DNA from: Antitrichia curtipendula
Lineage: Eukaryota; Streptophyta; Bryopsida; Hypnales; Leucodontaceae
Direction of reading: 5' to 3'
Length of the DNA: 64,000 bases
NCBI GenBank assembly: GCA_951230915.1
Contig: OX579635.1
Span: 3,038,001-3,102,000 of the forward strand
Position numbers and translations under genes: made by a program
In this document: positions 21,396-33,846 of the stretch, piece by piece
Layout: the number at the start of each line of letters is the position of its first letter
How positions within the stretch are numbered: the stretch's first letter is position 1
The notes under the pieces: generated by a model
Seen by the model: the letters and a program-made list of their open reading frames with translations, nothing else
The model's database searches: none
What the model was told of the DNA's origin: nothing

Positions 21396-23782
21396 GAAGA
21401 GAATGAAGTGAGATGAAGTGGTCTATATATTGTAGCTCATAGAAAGGATTATTTTTTTTTAGCCTTTATTTTTGAGACATCTATAGAGGGGGAAGGGGCA
21501 GAGTCTAATATTTTATGCATGATCTTTTGTTTTAGAATGTAAACTTATGGATTGTTTTGTAGATTATATTTAGATGATTGCTAACATGCATTTAAAGCAT
21601 ATCTATCTTCAAGAAAATATGCCATAGAGCAACACATTTTGAAAATAAAGTGTAGTGCACACATGTGTAATTTTGTTTGCAACTTGTAATAATAGGATCT
21701 TGTACCCAATTTCTACACTTGTTTTCAAAACCCTATTTTCTTAGCATCTTCAAGGGCACGATGATCAAAACATCCAACATTTACCAAAAAAATAATTTGG
21801 AGATTTGTTAGTAAACTTCCTGGGAAAAAATCTAGTATTCTTAACCTCGTTGATTAGAATGGGATGCATATAAGTTTTTCTAAATTTATTCTACAAGAGA
21901 ATTAAATTTTAAATTTAAAAAAATAAAATTTAAGTTGACCAAAAAAATTGAGTTTTTATTCATCCAAGCAAAATACATTTGCCAATATATCTATAACAAA
22001 GTAAAAACAACATGCAAATCAAATCTTCTGTAAAATAATATTATTATAATAAGTCAATGAGTGTGTCTTTTTGTTGAGTAGAAAAACTAAGACAAAAGTA
22101 GAACAAGTTAGGCTCTTTTTTATATTTTATTTTATCAATTTGCTCTATAGAAATCATTTTAGATGGATGTATTATACAGAAGTTCTAGATAGATGCACGA
22201 ACTATCTAATGGCATCTAGTGTTTTCTTGAAGGAAGGAAATAGCTTTGTTCCAAATATGGGGCTTAATTGAATCAATGACTTTGGAAGTGTAATAAAAAT
22301 ACAATAGATAGTGTATCTACAATCTCAAGAATGAATATGGAACTAAAGTATACGCACATACAATCACCACTATCCGAAACGAGCCATCTGCAATTGAATC
22401 ATACCTACATCTAGATCAAAAAGCAAAATTAAAACCTAAATATGTAGGGCACAAAATGTACAAAATCAAAATATGAGAGACTATAAGAGCCTATGAGAGA
22501 CTAAAGTCATGTTTTAGTACACCTACACTCTACACTTTTAATTCTTATAGCTTTTTTGTAGGATGTTTGGATAATGCATGAATTCTAATGTGTATTGAAA
22601 TCCTAATTCATTTTTTAATAAAATATAATAAAAATAATTTATATTTTATAACAACTAGTATGCCTAATTGCTATTAGTGTCAATTACAAGTGTACTAACT
22701 TTAAAAAGTGCTAGAATCAATTTTCTTGTGATTTGAATCTATTTATAATTCTACTTCCGAACTTGGTTGTTAGGATTGTCATTCCTTACCAAATAATTAA
22801 TTAAAGTTGCAAAATGTGATTCAATATGTGACTAAAAATATAAGCATTTATTTTTTTCTCCAAAAATTTACTTTTTGAAAAAAAAAGGTCCTAAAATATT
22901 CTGACATTTATTTTTTGAAGTATTTTCTGATGCCATAACATACTTAGTTATATATCCCATATACGGTGTTTAGTGCCAGAATATTTACTTAGTCATGATA
23001 AACTACTGTTGCAAATATCCAGTATGGCCATTACTATGATAACTTCCACATTGTGGGATGATGCATTGAAGCTTTGAACTAATTGAATGCAATTCAATTA
23101 AGAAAAGCCCATTGTAATTGTGCTACTCTTGTTTAAACCCGGTTCATGATTAACATTAACTTACTGATTTGAGCACTAACTTAACTTACATCAGAAATTG
23201 AATCTGTTTGCCAAATTAAGATCTGTCTTCAAGTCACCAAGTTGACCTCTTGCCATGAACAAATGTTGGTAGGTACCTATTTGGTAAGTTAATGCAGAAG
23301 TTCACAACTAAATGAACCAATGGTGTCTCTCTAACTCAATGCACATATTGTGAAATCAATTCAATTTTCGGCAAATTGCAGTTTAAACTGCAAGGTGGAA
23401 GGTGAGACAATCCATCATAACAGGTAAAAGGTCAATTTGGTGATTTTTTGTGTATTTTTTCTGACATAAAATGTGTATGAATTGACATATACATCACTAA
23501 CAAACCTTTGTATTCTTTGTATTCATGTTGAGACAGATTCAATGAGACACAACATTTTCAATTTAGATCATCATTGCACCTCCTACATGTCTCAAAAAGT
23601 TGCAAAATGGTCAAGTATTGTACATGCATGGTGTCGTATTTGAATGTGATGTGGTTCACACATTTAAATGACCTCCAAATGAGAGATGTTAGTGTATGTC
23701 TTGCCATATTTTAGTACATACTTTATATTTCAAGAGTAAAATATGAGTTTGTATATACGATCCCCACCAGATGTTTAAGGGA
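21396..23782. other. Intergenic AT-rich region, nothing recognised
   Basis: Short frames only. No repeat boundaries could be established by eye and no protein motif was recognised. Confidence 0.4.
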
Positions 23783-24181
23783 TAAGGTATAGTAGGACCA
23801 CCCATTTCCAACCAGGGACCAATTCCCAACCGGTAGCGCCCCTATTTCCAATCAAGGCTTGTAATGTGTTTTTTACTCTTTTTTAACTTTGGAACTAGTA
23901 AGATCATGACATATGTCCTAAAGTATGCAAAAAATAACAAGAAAATAGATAGTAGGAAGCTAGTTCTTGAATGATCGGAATTGGAAGACTCTAGTGATTG
24001 GGAATTGGTTCGGAACACTTTTAGGCTCCCAAAATTCACAGAAATTTCAGTTTTGCAAAAAAAAATCTGAAAATTTCGCAATCTTAGTATTTTTTATCTT
24101 CCTACACGAGAAGTCACATTCAATTGCTCACCATCTGCGTCACAAGAGCTTAAGTGATTAGGTGTAGGTGGTCTTACCATA
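23783..24181. mobile_element. P-family MITE
   Basis: Ends read TAAGGTATAGTAGGACCACC on the left and, reverse-complemented, TATGGTAAGACCACC on the right. The interior ('ttcttgaatgatcggaattg', 'ggctcccaaaattcacag') parallels the copy at 4198-4616. TA lies at both edges. Confidence 0.75.
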
Positions 24182-24199
24182 TAGCAATTTGGGTCCTCA

Positions 24200-24481
24200 T
24201 AAAAGGTAGAGACTCAATGTGCCACTTGACGAGATGCTCACATTGATCACATCTTCTAAATCAATGTGTAACTATTCTAACTTGAAGAAATTATATTAGA
24301 ACATCTACCAAAAAAACCTTTGATTCTTCATAACTTTTGCATACAATATTAAAGTGATATATTCTTTGATACATTGAAATCTCCTATCACTTATCAATTA
24401 GAAAATATTAAATTTTAAGTAATCTAATAATTGAAACAACCTTCAATAGAAAAAATGGTGGTTTGAGGTGTCCCAACTTTA
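24200..24481. mobile_element. T-family MITE, diverged
   Basis: 'aatgtgccacttgacgagat', 'cataacttttgcatacaata' and 'acattgaaatctcct' match the T copy at 51013-51288 in order. The ends have decayed to AAAGGTAGAGAC and GAGGTGTCCCAACTTTA. It lies only 18 bases from the P element to its left. Confidence 0.65.
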
Positions 24482-25029
24482 TGACACATTTATGCATAAT
24501 GAAAATGTTTGTAGTTTTAAAATTGCTTTAGTTATGTAGCCCCGATCCACCAGTGAGGGATTCTATTCTATTTTCTTGTACAATGGAATTCACTACTTGC
24601 TTTAAAATAGCAATAAATTTAATTAATTAATTAATTAGATGATAATGTCACTTAATATTACAACATTTAGGAATACTCTATTTGTCATTTCTTAAAGGTC
24701 ATGAATGCAATGGAACAAAATGTGAACAATTAGAAAACATGCATGTGCATTATAAGAATTGGGGTGCAAATTCTAATTTCTTTTTGTTTAAGCTTCAAAT
24801 AATTCTCCATTGTATAATAGACAATCCCAAAGTATTTGATGTTTTTACAAAATGGAGTTTAAGAAAACATTATCCATCTTATACAAAGAATTTTGATCAC
24901 CTTTTTGGTACTTAATTTATAATTAATTGAGTTTATAGTCTAGTTGTTTGAGACATTTCATATGATACTTTCATTTCAATGAACTTCCTACAAATAATTC
25001 ACAAAAGTTATAAATATTTAATATTAGAA
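24482..25029. other. Intergenic AT-rich region
   Basis: It contains a TTAA/AATT run at about 24618-24638. A 77-codon frame (24682-24915) has no recognisable domain. Confidence 0.4.
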
Positions 25030-25033
25030 TTAA

Positions 25034-25566
25034 CCCCTAAAATCCTAAATTGCATTTTTTTCTGCAACATATTGATTTGGGTAGCTCACTACGATTGGAA
25101 TTTTTCTTTTTTTTATTTGAAATTTTCACACAACATGTGCCCAAGGAGTAGCTTTGAGGCCCAATCATTTTCATAATTTTTGACTACATGGTTAAAAAGT
25201 TATTGTATACTATGTAGTTTTTAGTGAAGTACTTACAAACCAAGCAGCCCAAAAAACTTCTTTAAAAATCATTTTCTTAAGAATTAAAAATTTGAAATTG
25301 GTTCTGTAGATTTATTTATACGTGGAAAGTTTTGAATCATTCCGTTTTGATTAATGAGATGAAAGTTACAAGGAATTATAGTTTGTGGGTAGTTTGCATG
25401 TAGTTACGGAATCTCTACTTTAAGATAAACTTTGAAGTCCTTTATTTAACTCAATTTTCAATATTTTTGAAAAAAATAAAAACATTAGATGTAGATTGTT
25501 TATCTCAACATTAAAACCATTGGAATTGACATTTTTCAATTCCATAAATAAATTGCTACCAATTTA
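25034..25566 (+). mobile_element. G-family TTAA element, 5' part only
   Basis: Begins after TTAA (25030-25033) with CCCCTAAAATCCTAAATTGC and follows the 46707 copy through 'gggtagctcactacgattgg', 'aacatgtgcccaaggagtag' and 'aattgctaccaattta'. It stops exactly where F-family sequence begins at 25567; the 3' half is absent beyond the F fragment. Confidence 0.8.
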
Positions 25567-25765
25567 GGGTCGCTTCACACTATGGTTGACCAAGTCGAGA
25601 GGCTGTGGGATTGAGTGGCCAAACTTTTTTGAGAATCCAAAGAAATGAGAAATAAATAGGCAATAAAATATAGGACTTTGGCCGGCAATAGTGTAAAGCC
25701 TCCAAAGGCCAAGTTCAAAGTCCAAACTCTTGGCAATTAACTTCCATGACCTCTCAAATTTATAA
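25567..25765 (-). mobile_element. F-family element, partial
   Basis: Starts GGGTCGCTTCACACTATGG, the reverse complement of the right end of the full copy at 34359-34747. It continues with 'gaccaagtcgagaggctgtg' and 'gccaagttcaaagtcc' and then loses similarity. One terminus only. Confidence 0.7.
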
Positions 25766-26396
25766 TGCACAATATATTTTGGTCTTAGCTCTAAATCTTA
25801 AAAGATAAATGAATGAATTTTTGATGTGTCTCATAAGAGTTAATCCCTTAGTGCATGATTAAAGAAACAATAATTATACTTCAGAAGTTCAAAGCCAATT
25901 ATAATAGCTTCTAACATTTTACCATTCAAAAATGTTGAACTTGAAAATTTCTTTTGTATAGTGCATGTTATAATCCTTGAAGTGTCATCAATGATTCATT
26001 TCAATTCTTACAAGTATGAAATAAACTACTTTCGATCATTGGGGCATATTAGGATTATGAAAGTTCTTAGATGCTATTGTACTAGCAACATGTCATGTTG
26101 AACTTAGAAGTATAATAATATATTAGTTTGAACTAATGTATCAATATTTTAATATAAAATAATATAATTTTAAATTTTTACATAAAAATGGACATGTCAA
26201 GTTGTCACCCAAAAATGATGTTTGAGTTGTTATATGATATTTAAACATTTAAAGGTAATTTAAAAAAATTATAGAAACAAAATTCATTTATATAATAGAT
26301 ACATTGATTTTATAACTTAGAAATTGAATCTTATTTTTTCTCAAGTGATCTCTCATTACTAAGCTTTTTTCCTAAAACAATCCTCACTTAGCATTC
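25766..26396. other. Intergenic AT-rich region
   Basis: No gene or clear repeat edge was seen. Confidence 0.4.
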
Positions 26397-26400
26397 TTAA

Positions 26401-27328
26401 CCTCTAAAGTTCTAAGGCCTCATTTCCATCAAAAACCATTTAAAATTGCCATTCATTTATATAGCAAAGTCGAAAAAAAAAGTTTTATTTTGCATATCTA
26501 TCCATAGGATGTTGTATTAGACTAGTATAAGAACGTGTGGAAGAATTTTTACAAGCTTTGACCATGTGGATTGCAAGATATTTGCATTTTAAAGTGAAGG
26601 AAACAAGTTTTTTTGGTACCTTGCTCAACTACATTTTGGGGCTTCGAACCTTCATAACTTATCATTTTTGCTCTAATAATTTTGAATTCCTAATTTTATA
26701 TGATAAAGAATTGAATTGAGAGTCTAGAAAAAAACCCTCAAAAAACACACAGTTAGTTTTCATTCATTAAAAACTTATTAAGTAGAAGTAGGTTTAAGAT
26801 TGAAATAAAATCGAAATTGTTAGTAGCTCTAAGATGGAATTGAAATACACTAATTTCAACAATGAGATTGTTTTGGCAAGAAATCTTAACCTTGTGAAAC
26901 CTTTTGGGGGGGCAAGATAGTAAAAATTGAGGTTAGAAATCAATCCTACAAGTTATTTTTTTAAGAAGATGTTGTGATTGCCTAAAAAACAAGATTATCC
27001 ATAACTTTCACATACCAAATTCGAATGGAACAAAACAAAGCTTCCCAAGTACATGAAAATATAATCTATACAAAAAAAAAATTACTTTAAGTTTTTTTGA
27101 AGGATATTTTTTTGCTTGCCTTACTAAAAGAAAAGGCTTTTTGTGCCATAACTTTTGCTCCTAGGCTTCAATTGAAATAAGAATTATATTTTTGGAAAGC
27201 CAATGGGTTTTTTTTATCTCCCCCCCCCCCCCCCCCCCCCAAATCAAGAAATATTGGCAAATATTGAGACCATAGGAGCCTATCTAAAATCCATTTTGTC
27301 TCCGAAGGAGACAATGGGACTTTAGGGA
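26401..27328 (+). mobile_element. TTAA-type element, family E, 928 bp
   Basis: TTAA flanks at 26397-26400 and 27329-27332. The left end CCTCTAAAGTTCTAAGGCC and the right end ...GGGACTTTAGGGA are slightly decayed. The interior follows the E consensus order: 'gattgcaagatatttgcatt', 'aagtagaagtaggtttaaga', 'gtccataactttcac', 'tgccataacttttgctcc'. The subterminal hairpin TTGTCTCC-GAA-GGAGACAA at 26-33 bp from the right end is perfect. A 21-base C run sits at 27220-27240. Confidence 0.85.
27220..27240. repeat. Homopolymer of 21 C
   Basis: Uninterrupted C run inside the E element at 26401-27328, where other E copies have an ordinary mixed sequence of similar length. Confidence 0.95.
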
Positions 27329-27332
27329 TTAA

Positions 27333-27962
27333 CACTGCCCAAAATGAAGCAATAAGTTTGGACCAAAAATAATCACTAGAATCTAGATATTGTTTACATA
27401 AGATGTACACAATCAAAACATGATAGTATATGAGATCCTAGTCTTGATTTTTGGTATATTTTGATTCTACATGGAAGTCATTCTTTGGAGCCTTACGATA
27501 AAATTTTCCGTTGAGCAGGCAACGGAGAATGCTAGTATTTGAACCTAGAATTTGTAAGCCCATGAGTTCGAGAGTCTATAGTGTAGATGCCTTCAATAGT
27601 CATGGATGTCTATGTTATAGGTACCAATATTATAAATTATTTTCATGATATATTATAACTATGCTATAAATAAATATATTATGAACACCTTCAAATGGTT
27701 GTAGGTACATATCCATGAGTAGGTTTGAGGTTCATAGGCTCATGTCTCTTGCGCTCATGCATTGGCATTGTTGAATGGGTAGCCTTGTGGGCATGTAAAC
27801 AACCCTTCCGACCATCTATTTGGAGAATGGATGTGGATGCTCTACAACACATTGGAATCTTCTTTCCCCTTGCCAACAAGATCCAATATAAAACATTTTA
27901 TTTTTGTTTTTCTAGTACGGTAGTAACAACTCTTATGGTAACTTGCCCCATCCTAGACCAAA
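27333..27962. other. Intergenic region
   Basis: About 27590-27720 shares 'tctatgttataggtacc' and 'caccttcaaatggttgtagg' with the minisatellite at 45742-46010. No gene was recognised. Confidence 0.4.
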
Positions 27963-28064
27963 TAGGAGCAAGCACACCGTGGGCAAAATCATGTTAGTGG
28001 TATACGTTCAAATTTTGAAATGTAAACCACTAACATAACTTTTGCCCACAATGGACTTGCCTCC
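27963..28064. mobile_element. U-type foldback MITE, about 100 bp
   Basis: Near-perfect palindrome centred at about 28014: 'gtgggcaaaatcatgttagt' on the left against 'actaacataacttttgccca' on the right. The centre 'tcaaattttgaaatgta' matches that of the U copy at 21224-21395. Confidence 0.75.
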
Positions 28065-28191
28065 CATTTACCTTATTTGTTGTAATTCGCTTCTGTGTGT
28101 GCCGCTTTTCCCTCATGAGCAACAGAGACTCCAGTTATGAAGCATTATTTCTGCAAGGGACAAAATGATTTGTACTTGCAAATACAAAAAT

Positions 28192-28410
28192 TCAAGGACA
28201 AAAAGCCATGGAATCAGCTGACAACACTTGCATTGCTGCAAACTGAGAGGAGTGCGAATGATGAACATCGCAGGCCTTCCCCCCGCCTCCAATCTCCCCG
28301 CCCCCATCGTCGTAACCTAATCTCCTACTCGATTTCCCTGACCTGGATTTGGCAGCAGCTCTGCAATTGTTGGCCGAGGCCGAGGTGTCCACTTCTGCAC
28401 AAAAAGACAT
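28192..28410 (-). CDS. Possible first exon of an unknown gene
   Basis: A true ATG at 28410 opens a frame rich in Ser, Gly and Ala, in a locally GC-rich stretch (28250-28400), unlike the surrounding AT-rich repeats. The sequence runs MSFCAEVDTSASANN... and includes a Gly run. A possible GT donor lies near 28224. I found no downstream exon and no domain, so it could equally be a non-coding GC island. Confidence 0.2.
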   Translation of the reverse strand: MSFCAEVDTSASANNCRAAAKSRSGKSSRRLGYDDGGGEIGGGGKACDVHHSHSSQFAAMQVLSADSMAFCP

Positions 28411-29177
28411 TGTCTTAACTTACGTTACGCTTAACTAAACAGAACATGATTTCGTTTTTGTTTCTTGTTGCAGTTGTCACCAGCCGGGGGTCATGATGTA
28501 AAATTATCGAATGAATTGGGATTAAGCTTCCTTTGCTCCGTTTTGTTCCATTGTGTGGAGTCATGTTCAGTTGTCACGTGCAACCTTGAATAATTGGAAA
28601 AAGGGAGCAATGGACCTCACATGCGTAGTCTTTACCGACTCCACCCTGGAGTCAGGGATAGATCATGAATGAATGAATTCGGGGCTAAGTAATGGATATT
28701 GTGTTTTCCTTTAGTTGAAAAAACTTAAGCTTTTTTTTTTTTTTGTCACAAGTGGAAAGAGTTGTAATGTATTCCAACGTGGCAATGCGGATTTCCTTTA
28801 TTTGGGTTACGAGAGGAACAATTTGGTAACCCAAAAACGATTGTTTGCCAAAGTATGCAGATAATTGTTGGCAGCTTTGCTGTACTGTAATTATCATTGT
28901 GTGTTCCTAAACCATGATCCTTACAAAGAAAGTGTACCGCAGTAAGTGATCTTAGAATTGTTGCTGATCTACCATATTTTCTGATCCCATCCTCCATGAT
29001 GGGTGAGTTATTGGCCATACTTTTCTTTGGGTTATATTGTTGAAGGACATGACATTCATAACTAAGTAAGTAGCAATATTCTACACCTTCTGTAACATTT
29101 TCCTAAGTTTTACGAAGGTTTATCAATTTAAAATGACATTTTGTTTATTTTAATATTTAATTTTTGAGTCTTTCTAG
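28411..29177. other. Intergenic region
   Basis: Unique-looking sequence upstream of the weak exon candidate, with a T run at about 28731-28744. No gene was recognised. Confidence 0.4.
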
Positions 29178-30567
29178 CCCCTGGAGTCCAAAGGACCTTT
29201 CTTCATCAAATAACATTCAAAATTGCCATATCTATTGCAAAGAGCCAAATACTTGATAATTTTTTTTTTTTTTCATATTTAACTACAAGATCTTGCACTG
29301 GGTAGTATAAGAATGTGGGGGAGAAGTTTCAAAAACTTTCATCACATAGGTTGCAATTCCAAAGTGAAGAAAAACGGGTGATTGAACACATTACGTGGCT
29401 AAATTAGATGACTTTGAATCTTCTTAATTTAAATTATTTGCACTAAAGATATTGACTAAAAATATTTATATCATAAAGATTTGAGTTGAGAGTCTAGGAA
29501 AAAAAAAATGACTTTCATTCTTTGAAAAAGTCTAAACTAGAAGTTGATACTAGATTGAAGGACAAACTAAGTTGTTAGTAGCTCTAAGGGGCACTTCACA
29601 CTATGGCCAAAGGTCAAGAAGTCGTGGGTTTCCATCAATCACATTTCAAGAAACCAAGAGTTTGGCTTCTCGACCCTTTACATTAGAAGGCAAGGTCATT
29701 ACCCTCCAACTACCTACATGGCAACAAATTGCTTGCATGGCTACAAACTTTTAAAGGAAGTTTGGATTGGCTAGAAATGGAGCCCTCAATTATGGTGAAG
29801 ACCTTATTAAATTATTTCATATAAATAAAAAATTGACAAGATCTCAAATGTTTGATTAGTATGGTTTGGACTTTGGGCTTGGCCTTTGGAGACTTCATAC
29901 TACGGCCATCCAAATTGAGAGTGTGTGAGTTCATTGCCATGGCTTTGGCCTTTGGGTCTAACCTTGGAAGGCTTCACACAATGTCCGGCTAAAGGCTCCA
30001 ATTCTTGTATTTTATTACCTATTTATTGCTCATTTTAAAAAACTCTCAAACAAAGTTTGTCCACTCAATTCTATGGCCTTTCAACTTGGACGACTATAAT
30101 GTGAAGTACCGATGTGAATGGAAACAGACTAATCCCAACATCAGGATTGTTCTAGCAAACATAATAAACCACATGGATGCTCATTATTTTGAAATCTGTA
30201 AAAATTGACTTTAAAAACAAATCCAATTTATTATTTTTTCAAGAAGATGCTATAATTTCTTGCAAAACAAGAAGCCTATAATTTTCACATCACTAGTCCA
30301 AATGGAATGAATCAAATTTTACATGTAGACAAAAAATTAATCTATAAAAAGAAAATTTAAAGAACTATTTCAATTTTTTGTTGCTCGATCATTTGAAGTT
30401 ATTGTGGCCTATTTTTTTTCTCCCGGGCACCAAATGAAATAAAAAAAAATATATATTCTTAGGAAGTTAATGAACCTCTAAATCTCAAAAAAAAATTCAA
30501 AAAATCAAGACACAAATTGAAACCATACAAGCCTTCCCAAATCCATTTTGTTCCATTTCTTTGGAAT
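29178..30567 (+). mobile_element. E-family TTAA element, decayed and interrupted
   Basis: The left end is CCCCTGGAGTCCAAAGGACC; the right end has decayed to 'ttctttggaattaa'. The E landmarks 'gttgagagtctaggaaaaa', 'gttagtagctctaag' and 'ggattgttctagcaaac' are present but split by an F element at 29588-30110. Confidence 0.7.
29588..30110 (+). mobile_element. F-family element nested in an E element
   Basis: Begins GGGGCACTTCACACTATGG and ends ATAATGTGAAGTACC, an imperfect TIR. It interrupts the E-family phrase 'agctctaag|atggaatt'. The TTCACACTA motif recurs internally in varied form ('cttcatactacgg', 'cttcacacaatg'). No intact target duplication is visible. Confidence 0.75.
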
Positions 30568-30662
30568 TAATATTACTTTCAATTTAAGAAAAATTCTAAA
30601 GTAAGAAATCAAGGCTTCAGGTTTTGTACAAAGATTACGTATTGGCAAAGAGTCTTTTTAAA

Positions 30663-32236
30663 CCCCTAAATGCCAAAGGTCTCATGAGAGGTTCTTGGAG
30701 TTTTTTCTAAACAAAACACAAAGTTTAAATTTCGATTTATTTTATTAATGTTTTAAAATAATAACCAAATGAATTCAAACTAGATGTATTATAGATTACA
30801 TAGGAAAAGAAAACACAATAACATCACTTGTGGATTGAAATATTATAATGTTTGATTGAGAGTGTGTTAAGTCTATAAAGTGATTAGAAGTATTTAAATA
30901 CACTTTTAACATGTCAGGTATAACCTTAAGGACATTAAAAAATATGAGGCTAAAAGACATAAGATGCATTAATGTAATCAATTTACGACTTTTCAAAATC
31001 TACTCTACAGTTTTTTTAACCCCTAAAGGACCAAGGCCTTTTTTCTGCGAAAAAACACTCAAAACTGTCATTTCTATAGCAAAGAGTAAACAAATTTGAA
31101 AAATGTTTTTTATGAGCATCTAACCATAGGATCTTACATCTAACTAGTATAAGAATGTGCATTATTTTTTTTAGAATTTTTGACCGCACAGATTGCAAGA
31201 TATCTGCATTTAAAGTGAAAAAAAGAAGTTTTTCAGCATATTGCGGGACTAGAATTCTTGACTTTAAACATTTTTAACTTCAATTTTTTGCACTACAGCG
31301 TTTTGAGCTTTAAATCTTTATAGTAAAGAATTGAGTTGAGAGTCTAGGAAAAAAAAAAAATTCAAAAAAACTTAATTATCATTCTTAAGAAAATTGTTAA
31401 GTAGAAGTAGGTATAAGATAGAAGGAAAATCTAAAAAATTCATATATTTTAGATGGAATTAAAATGCACTAATCCCAATGGTGAGATTTTTCTAGCAAGT
31501 AAACTAAACCATGCAAGAAAAAAAATTTGAAAAATTTGAAAAATTCCATTCAGAAATGAATCCTACAAATTATTTTTTTCAAGAAGATGCTCTAAATGCC
31601 CGAAAAACAAGAATGTCCATAACTTTCTCATAACAAATCCAAATTAAATGAATAAAAGCTTTCCAGATAGACAAAAATATATTCTGTGAGAAAAAAAATA
31701 TTAAGAAAAAAAAATTCAAACTTTTGCAATTTTTTTTTTGCTGCCCAGATTGCCCCCCGTCCCCTGTTTTGAGCTTATTTGGTCATAACTGTTGTTCCCG
31801 GGCACCAATTGTGAAAAAATTATATTTCCACAAAGCTTATCAGTTTTTCTATCTTCAAAAAAAGTTTCAAAAAATCACGACAAAAATTCAGACCATAGGT
31901 ACCTGCCCAAAATCCCATTTGTCCTCTGAAGGGACAATGGTCTTTTAGGGGTTAAATAAATGTTCAATGTGATTTTTTCCTATAGATCTAATGTATTTGA
32001 GGCTCATCTTCATATGCCTTTAGCACTACAAACTTAAAATTTGCAATTGACACCCAAGTACAAAATCTCCTATAGAAAAATCATAAATAATTATTTTTTA
32101 AATCCAATTTTTGATGCTTAAAATAGACTTCAAAAGATATTCAACTAAAAAATTATCAAAAGAGTGTTTTGGTGAGGTTTCATTTAACTTCAAAGTTTAA
32201 TCAACACCCAACTATTGTGCCTTGGGCATTTAGGGA
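30663..32236 (-). mobile_element. J/M-family TTAA element carrying a nested E element
   Basis: Ends CCCCTAAATGCCAAAGG and, at the right, 'cttgggcatttaggga'; the outer tetranucleotides have drifted to TAAA and TTCA. Without the 932-bp insert at 31020-31951 and its extra TTAA it is about 638 bp, close to the 645-bp relative at 55097-55741, to which it runs antiparallel ('aaaatctactctaca', 'gtatttgaggctcat'). Confidence 0.75.
31020..31951 (+). mobile_element. TTAA-type element, family E, 932 bp, nested
   Basis: TTAA at 31016-31019 and 31952-31955. Ends CCCCTAAAGGACCAAGG and (reverse-complemented) CCCCTAAAAGACCATTG. It interrupts the M element; the uninterrupted relative at 55097-55741 shows a continuous sequence at that site, so both TTAA copies are best read as a target duplication. 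Confidence 0.9.
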
Positions 32237-32240
32237 TTCA

Positions 32241-33121
32241 CCACTAAACAACCAACATGTTTAAACTGCTTCAAAATACTCATCCCCATAGCAAGGTCAA
32301 AATCTTCATCAATATATATTTTTTAACAAATTCAACTACATGATCCTTTGTTTAATTTGTTCAAGTAAATTATTCCAAAATTTTAGAATGAATATCCCCA
32401 ATGATTGCAAGTTCAATGTGCTTAAACTTCAAAATATAGACTTTTCTAGCCCTTTCAAGATGTAAAGTTTTGTCTTTCAACATTTTTAGAGAAAAACAAG
32501 TATGTCCTATAACTTGTGTATTTAATAAATATATCGTAAAATGGGTTGAAAATGTACATAAAAAATTTGAACTAGAGAAAATTTCATATTCATATTTAAA
32601 AAATTATAAAGTGGAAGGTGGTACCAAATGAAAGAAAAAACTAATTTTGTAATAACTTTTACAAGAAATTGGAAATTGTTAATCCCATTGGTGAGAATGT
32701 TCAAGCAAACATTTAATCTCTTATATTTATATTTTTATTTGAGAATTTTCAACAATTGAGGGTAAAAAATGACTTCATATGTTTTTTCTACCTTCATTGT
32801 GTGCAAAATAGAACTCTTCATAACTTTTACCTCATTATTTGAAATTGAATGGTTCAAATGTTTTAGAGTAGGTGCCAATCTACACAATTCCCCCCAAAAT
32901 AATTAATGTTTTTTTAGAATACGTTTTTTTTTTGCCCGTTTTGACATTGAAGTGCAAAAAAATTAATTGTTGCAATATTTATCAGAATGACATGAAACAA
33001 AGTTTTACATGCAGATTATGATGAGTAGCATCCATTATACATTTTTATGAAAAACTTCCAAATTATGAATTCAATGGGGGCTGCCCAAGTTCTCAAGAAG
33101 ACCAAAGTTGGCATTTAGGGG
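32241..33121 (+). mobile_element. TTAA-type element N, 881 bp, abutting M
   Basis: The right end 'ggcatttaggggttaa' has TTAA at 33122-33125. The left end CCACTAAACAACCAACATG starts directly after the TTCA (32237-32240) that also closes the M element, so the two appear to share one target tetranucleotide. The interior is a distant relative of E ('atcccattggtgagaatgtt'). Confidence 0.65.
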
Positions 33122-33312
33122 TTAAATATAGAGTAGTAATTTCTTCTACCCCTTGTGTACTGAAACGTGTACTGAAAGTTGGCTTCCTTTCTCACATCAC
33201 GTGGATCTTAGAAATTAGTATCTAGGAGCTACTTTGAATTGGAAGAGATGTGTAATATTTTTTTATTTTTTTCTGTGAATTCTCCTCACTTCTTTCAAAA
33301 TGAAAATATGGA

Positions 33313-33727
33313 TAAGGTAGGAGGCTCTGAAATCGCTCGGGCATTAAGAACCGCCCCTATAAATGGCTCTTGAATGGAACGAGGTGATCTTTAAATGGAC
33401 CGAAGTGATCCTTAAATTGACTGCTATAGTGCTAGGAATGAATTAGAAAAAAAGGGGTCACAACCAATCATCGGTTTTGCTTTTTCCCATCTTGCAAGTG
33501 AGCAGTTTATGGAAGACCTAGGGTCACAAATAGGGACCTACGATACATCTCCTTTCAAAATTCATAACTAATTCAATATTGCTCAAAAAAATATGAAACC
33601 ACTTGTGTTAGATTCCTTGTCTATTTTTCTATCTCTGAAAAATGAATTAAAAATACTACCGACCAAGGAAACGTATGAAAAAGGCAGATCAGCCCTTAGA
33701 TGGGCGATTCAAGAGCCTCCTACCTTA
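33313..33727. mobile_element. S-family MITE, 415 bp
   Basis: The left end TAAGGTAGGAGGCTCTGAAA and the right end reverse-complemented TAAGGTAGGAGGCTCTTGAA form a 23-bp TIR with two mismatches and TA at each edge. The interior 'ttcataactaattcaatatt' is shared with the S copies at 39563 and 11321. Confidence 0.85.
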
Positions 33728-33846
33728 CACTTTTCTCAGTCTGGAGAAATCTCGCCAACTGTAAATTAAAATAGAAGGTACATATTACTCAATTTGATTC
33801 ATGACTGTTGCACATTCAATGAACTTGAATCCTACTGAAAATAACT

